Origin: Bacillota bacterium
GTDB taxonomy: Bacteria > Bacillota > Clostridia > Peptostreptococcales > Natronincolaceae
Assembly (NCBI GenBank): GCA_023387935.1
Contig: JAEWHG010000155.1
Coordinates: 1-6,113, forward strand
Reading direction: 5' to 3'
DNA length: 6,113 nucleotides
The notes under the pieces were generated by a model. The model searched no databases. It was not told the DNA's origin and saw only the letters and a list, made by a program, of their open reading frames with translations. This document shows, in pieces, positions 5,490 through 6,113 of this stretch (the first letter of the stretch is position 1; each line of letters begins with the position of its first letter). The translations under genes were made by a program, and so were the position numbers.

Positions 5490-5846
5490 ATGCAATATAT
5501 CAATGCATTTATAGTAGGTGGAATAATTTGTGTAATGGGTCAGATTATAATTAATAAAACAAAACTTACACCTGCTCATGTTTTAGTTTTATTTGTAACA
5601 TTAGGGGTTATACTGGGTGCTACAGGTGTATATGAACCTATAGTAGAATTTGGTGGTGCAGGCGCAACAGTTCCTATACCAGGATTTGGATATGCATTAG
5701 CAAAAGGAGCAATTAAGGCGGTTAAGGAAGATGGAATATTGGGCGCTTTTACTGGTGGAATGTCATCTACTGCTGGTGGAATTACAGCAGCTATAGTTTT
5801 TGGATATACAATGGCTGTTCTCTTTAATCCTAAAACTAAACCATAG
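5490..5846 (+). CDS. spoVAEb: Stage V sporulation protein AEb (SpoVAEb)
   Basis: A small membrane protein of the SpoVA complex, 118 residues, often annotated simply as SpoVAE. Hydrophobic segments are at about 4-22, 30-48 and 92-112. Conserved parts are FIVGGIICVMGQII at 7-20, GATGVYEPIVEFGGAGATVP at 43-62 and KAVKEDGILGAFTGGMS at 76-92. The first two line up with SpoVAC residues 33-46 and 78-97, which supports common ancestry; SpoVAEb lacks SpoVAC's basic N-terminal tail. ATG 5490 is preceded by AGGAGATG at 5477-5484, which overlaps the spoVAD stop. The stop TAG (5844-5846) overlaps the ribosome binding site of the next gene. Confidence 0.94.
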   Translation: MQYINAFIVGGIICVMGQIIINKTKLTPAHVLVLFVTLGVILGATGVYEPIVEFGGAGATVPIPGFGYALAKGAIKAVKEDGILGAFTGGMSSTAGGITAAIVFGYTMAVLFNPKTKP

Positions 5847-5857
5847 GATGTGAAAAA

Positions 5858-6113
5858 ATGAATACAGAAGGAAAAAGAAAAGTTATTTTAGTAACTGATG
5901 GAGACAATTGTGCTAGAAAAACCTTAGAAAGAGCAGTTTTAAATATAGGTGGCAGATGCATATCACGATCATCTGGAAATCCTACTATGTTAACTTCGCC
6001 TGAAATTGTTAGCTTAATAAAGGAAGCAAAGAATGATCCAGTTGTTGTCATGGTAGATGATAGAGGGAATACTGGAATGGGTAAAGGAGAACAGGTTATG
6101 TATGAAATTAGTA
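5858..6113 (+). CDS. spoVAEa: Stage V sporulation protein AEa (SpoVAEa), N-terminal part, cut by window end
   Basis: The first 85 residues of a soluble SpoVA-operon protein; the reading frame is still open at the last base. KRKVILVTDGDNCARKTLER at 6-25, GGRCISRSSGNPT at 31-43 and VVVMVDDRGNTGMGKGEQ at 62-79 are typical of the SpoVAEa family. This is a small alpha/beta protein of about 200 residues in B. subtilis, whose precise function is not established. The ATG at 5858 has AGGATGTG (5845-5852) 5 bases upstream, overlapping the spoVAEb stop. The order AEb then AEa matches B. subtilis, where spoVAF follows. Expect spoVAF, a GerA-like membrane protein, just beyond the window; that last point is inference only. 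Confidence 0.9.
   Translation, partial: MNTEGKRKVILVTDGDNCARKTLERAVLNIGGRCISRSSGNPTMLTSPEIVSLIKEAKNDPVVVMVDDRGNTGMGKGEQVMYEIS

Noticed and set aside
1..6113. tRNA, rRNA, CRISPR, insertion sequence or riboswitch
   Set aside because: Gaps are short and contain only terminators and promoter-like sequence; no direct-repeat arrays, transposase fragments or folded RNA signatures were seen.

Overview
The window reads as chromosome of a low-GC, endospore-forming Firmicute, most likely a member of Clostridia. It is very AT-rich, densely packed on the + strand, and uses strong purine-rich ribosome binding sites that often overlap the previous stop codon. The gene content is the core forespore sporulation cluster. 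A rimO gene upstream fits Clostridia better than Bacillus, because B. subtilis has MiaB and MtaB but no RimO. No species can be named from this sequence alone.

Layout, all on the + strand: (1) 1-645 is the C-terminal half of rimO, a ribosomal protein S12 methylthiotransferase, followed by a clear intrinsic terminator at 729-760. (2) 761-869 is a non-coding promoter region with a good match to a sigma-H promoter. (3) 870-2440 is the spoIIA operon, spoIIAA-spoIIAB-sigF, closed by a terminator whose stem overlaps the sigF stop codon. (4) 2441-2585 is a short non-coding region that should carry the spoVA promoter. (5) 2586 to the window end is a spoVA operon: a 55-residue membrane ORF, spoVAA, spoVAB, a 52-residue soluble ORF, spoVAC, spoVAD, spoVAEb, and the start of spoVAEa, which runs off the end.

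How the genes work together: SpoIIAB is an anti-sigma factor and kinase that holds SigF inactive. Unphosphorylated SpoIIAA displaces SigF from SpoIIAB in the forespore. SigF then starts the forespore programme, including the later factor SigG, which in B. subtilis transcribes spoVA. The SpoVA proteins form the inner-membrane machinery that takes dipicolinic acid (Ca-DPA) into the developing spore and releases it at germination. The window therefore joins the first forespore-specific switch to a late effector operon, in the gene order known from B. subtilis.

This is mostly a conserved, well-known region and I see no wholly new system. The least explained parts are two small ORFs that I do not recognise, at 2586-2753 and 3806-3964. 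Each has its own ribosome binding site and sits tightly within the spoVA operon. Other points of interest are the TTG start of spoIIAA, the sigF terminator overlapping its stop codon, and an inverted repeat over the sigma-H -35 element.
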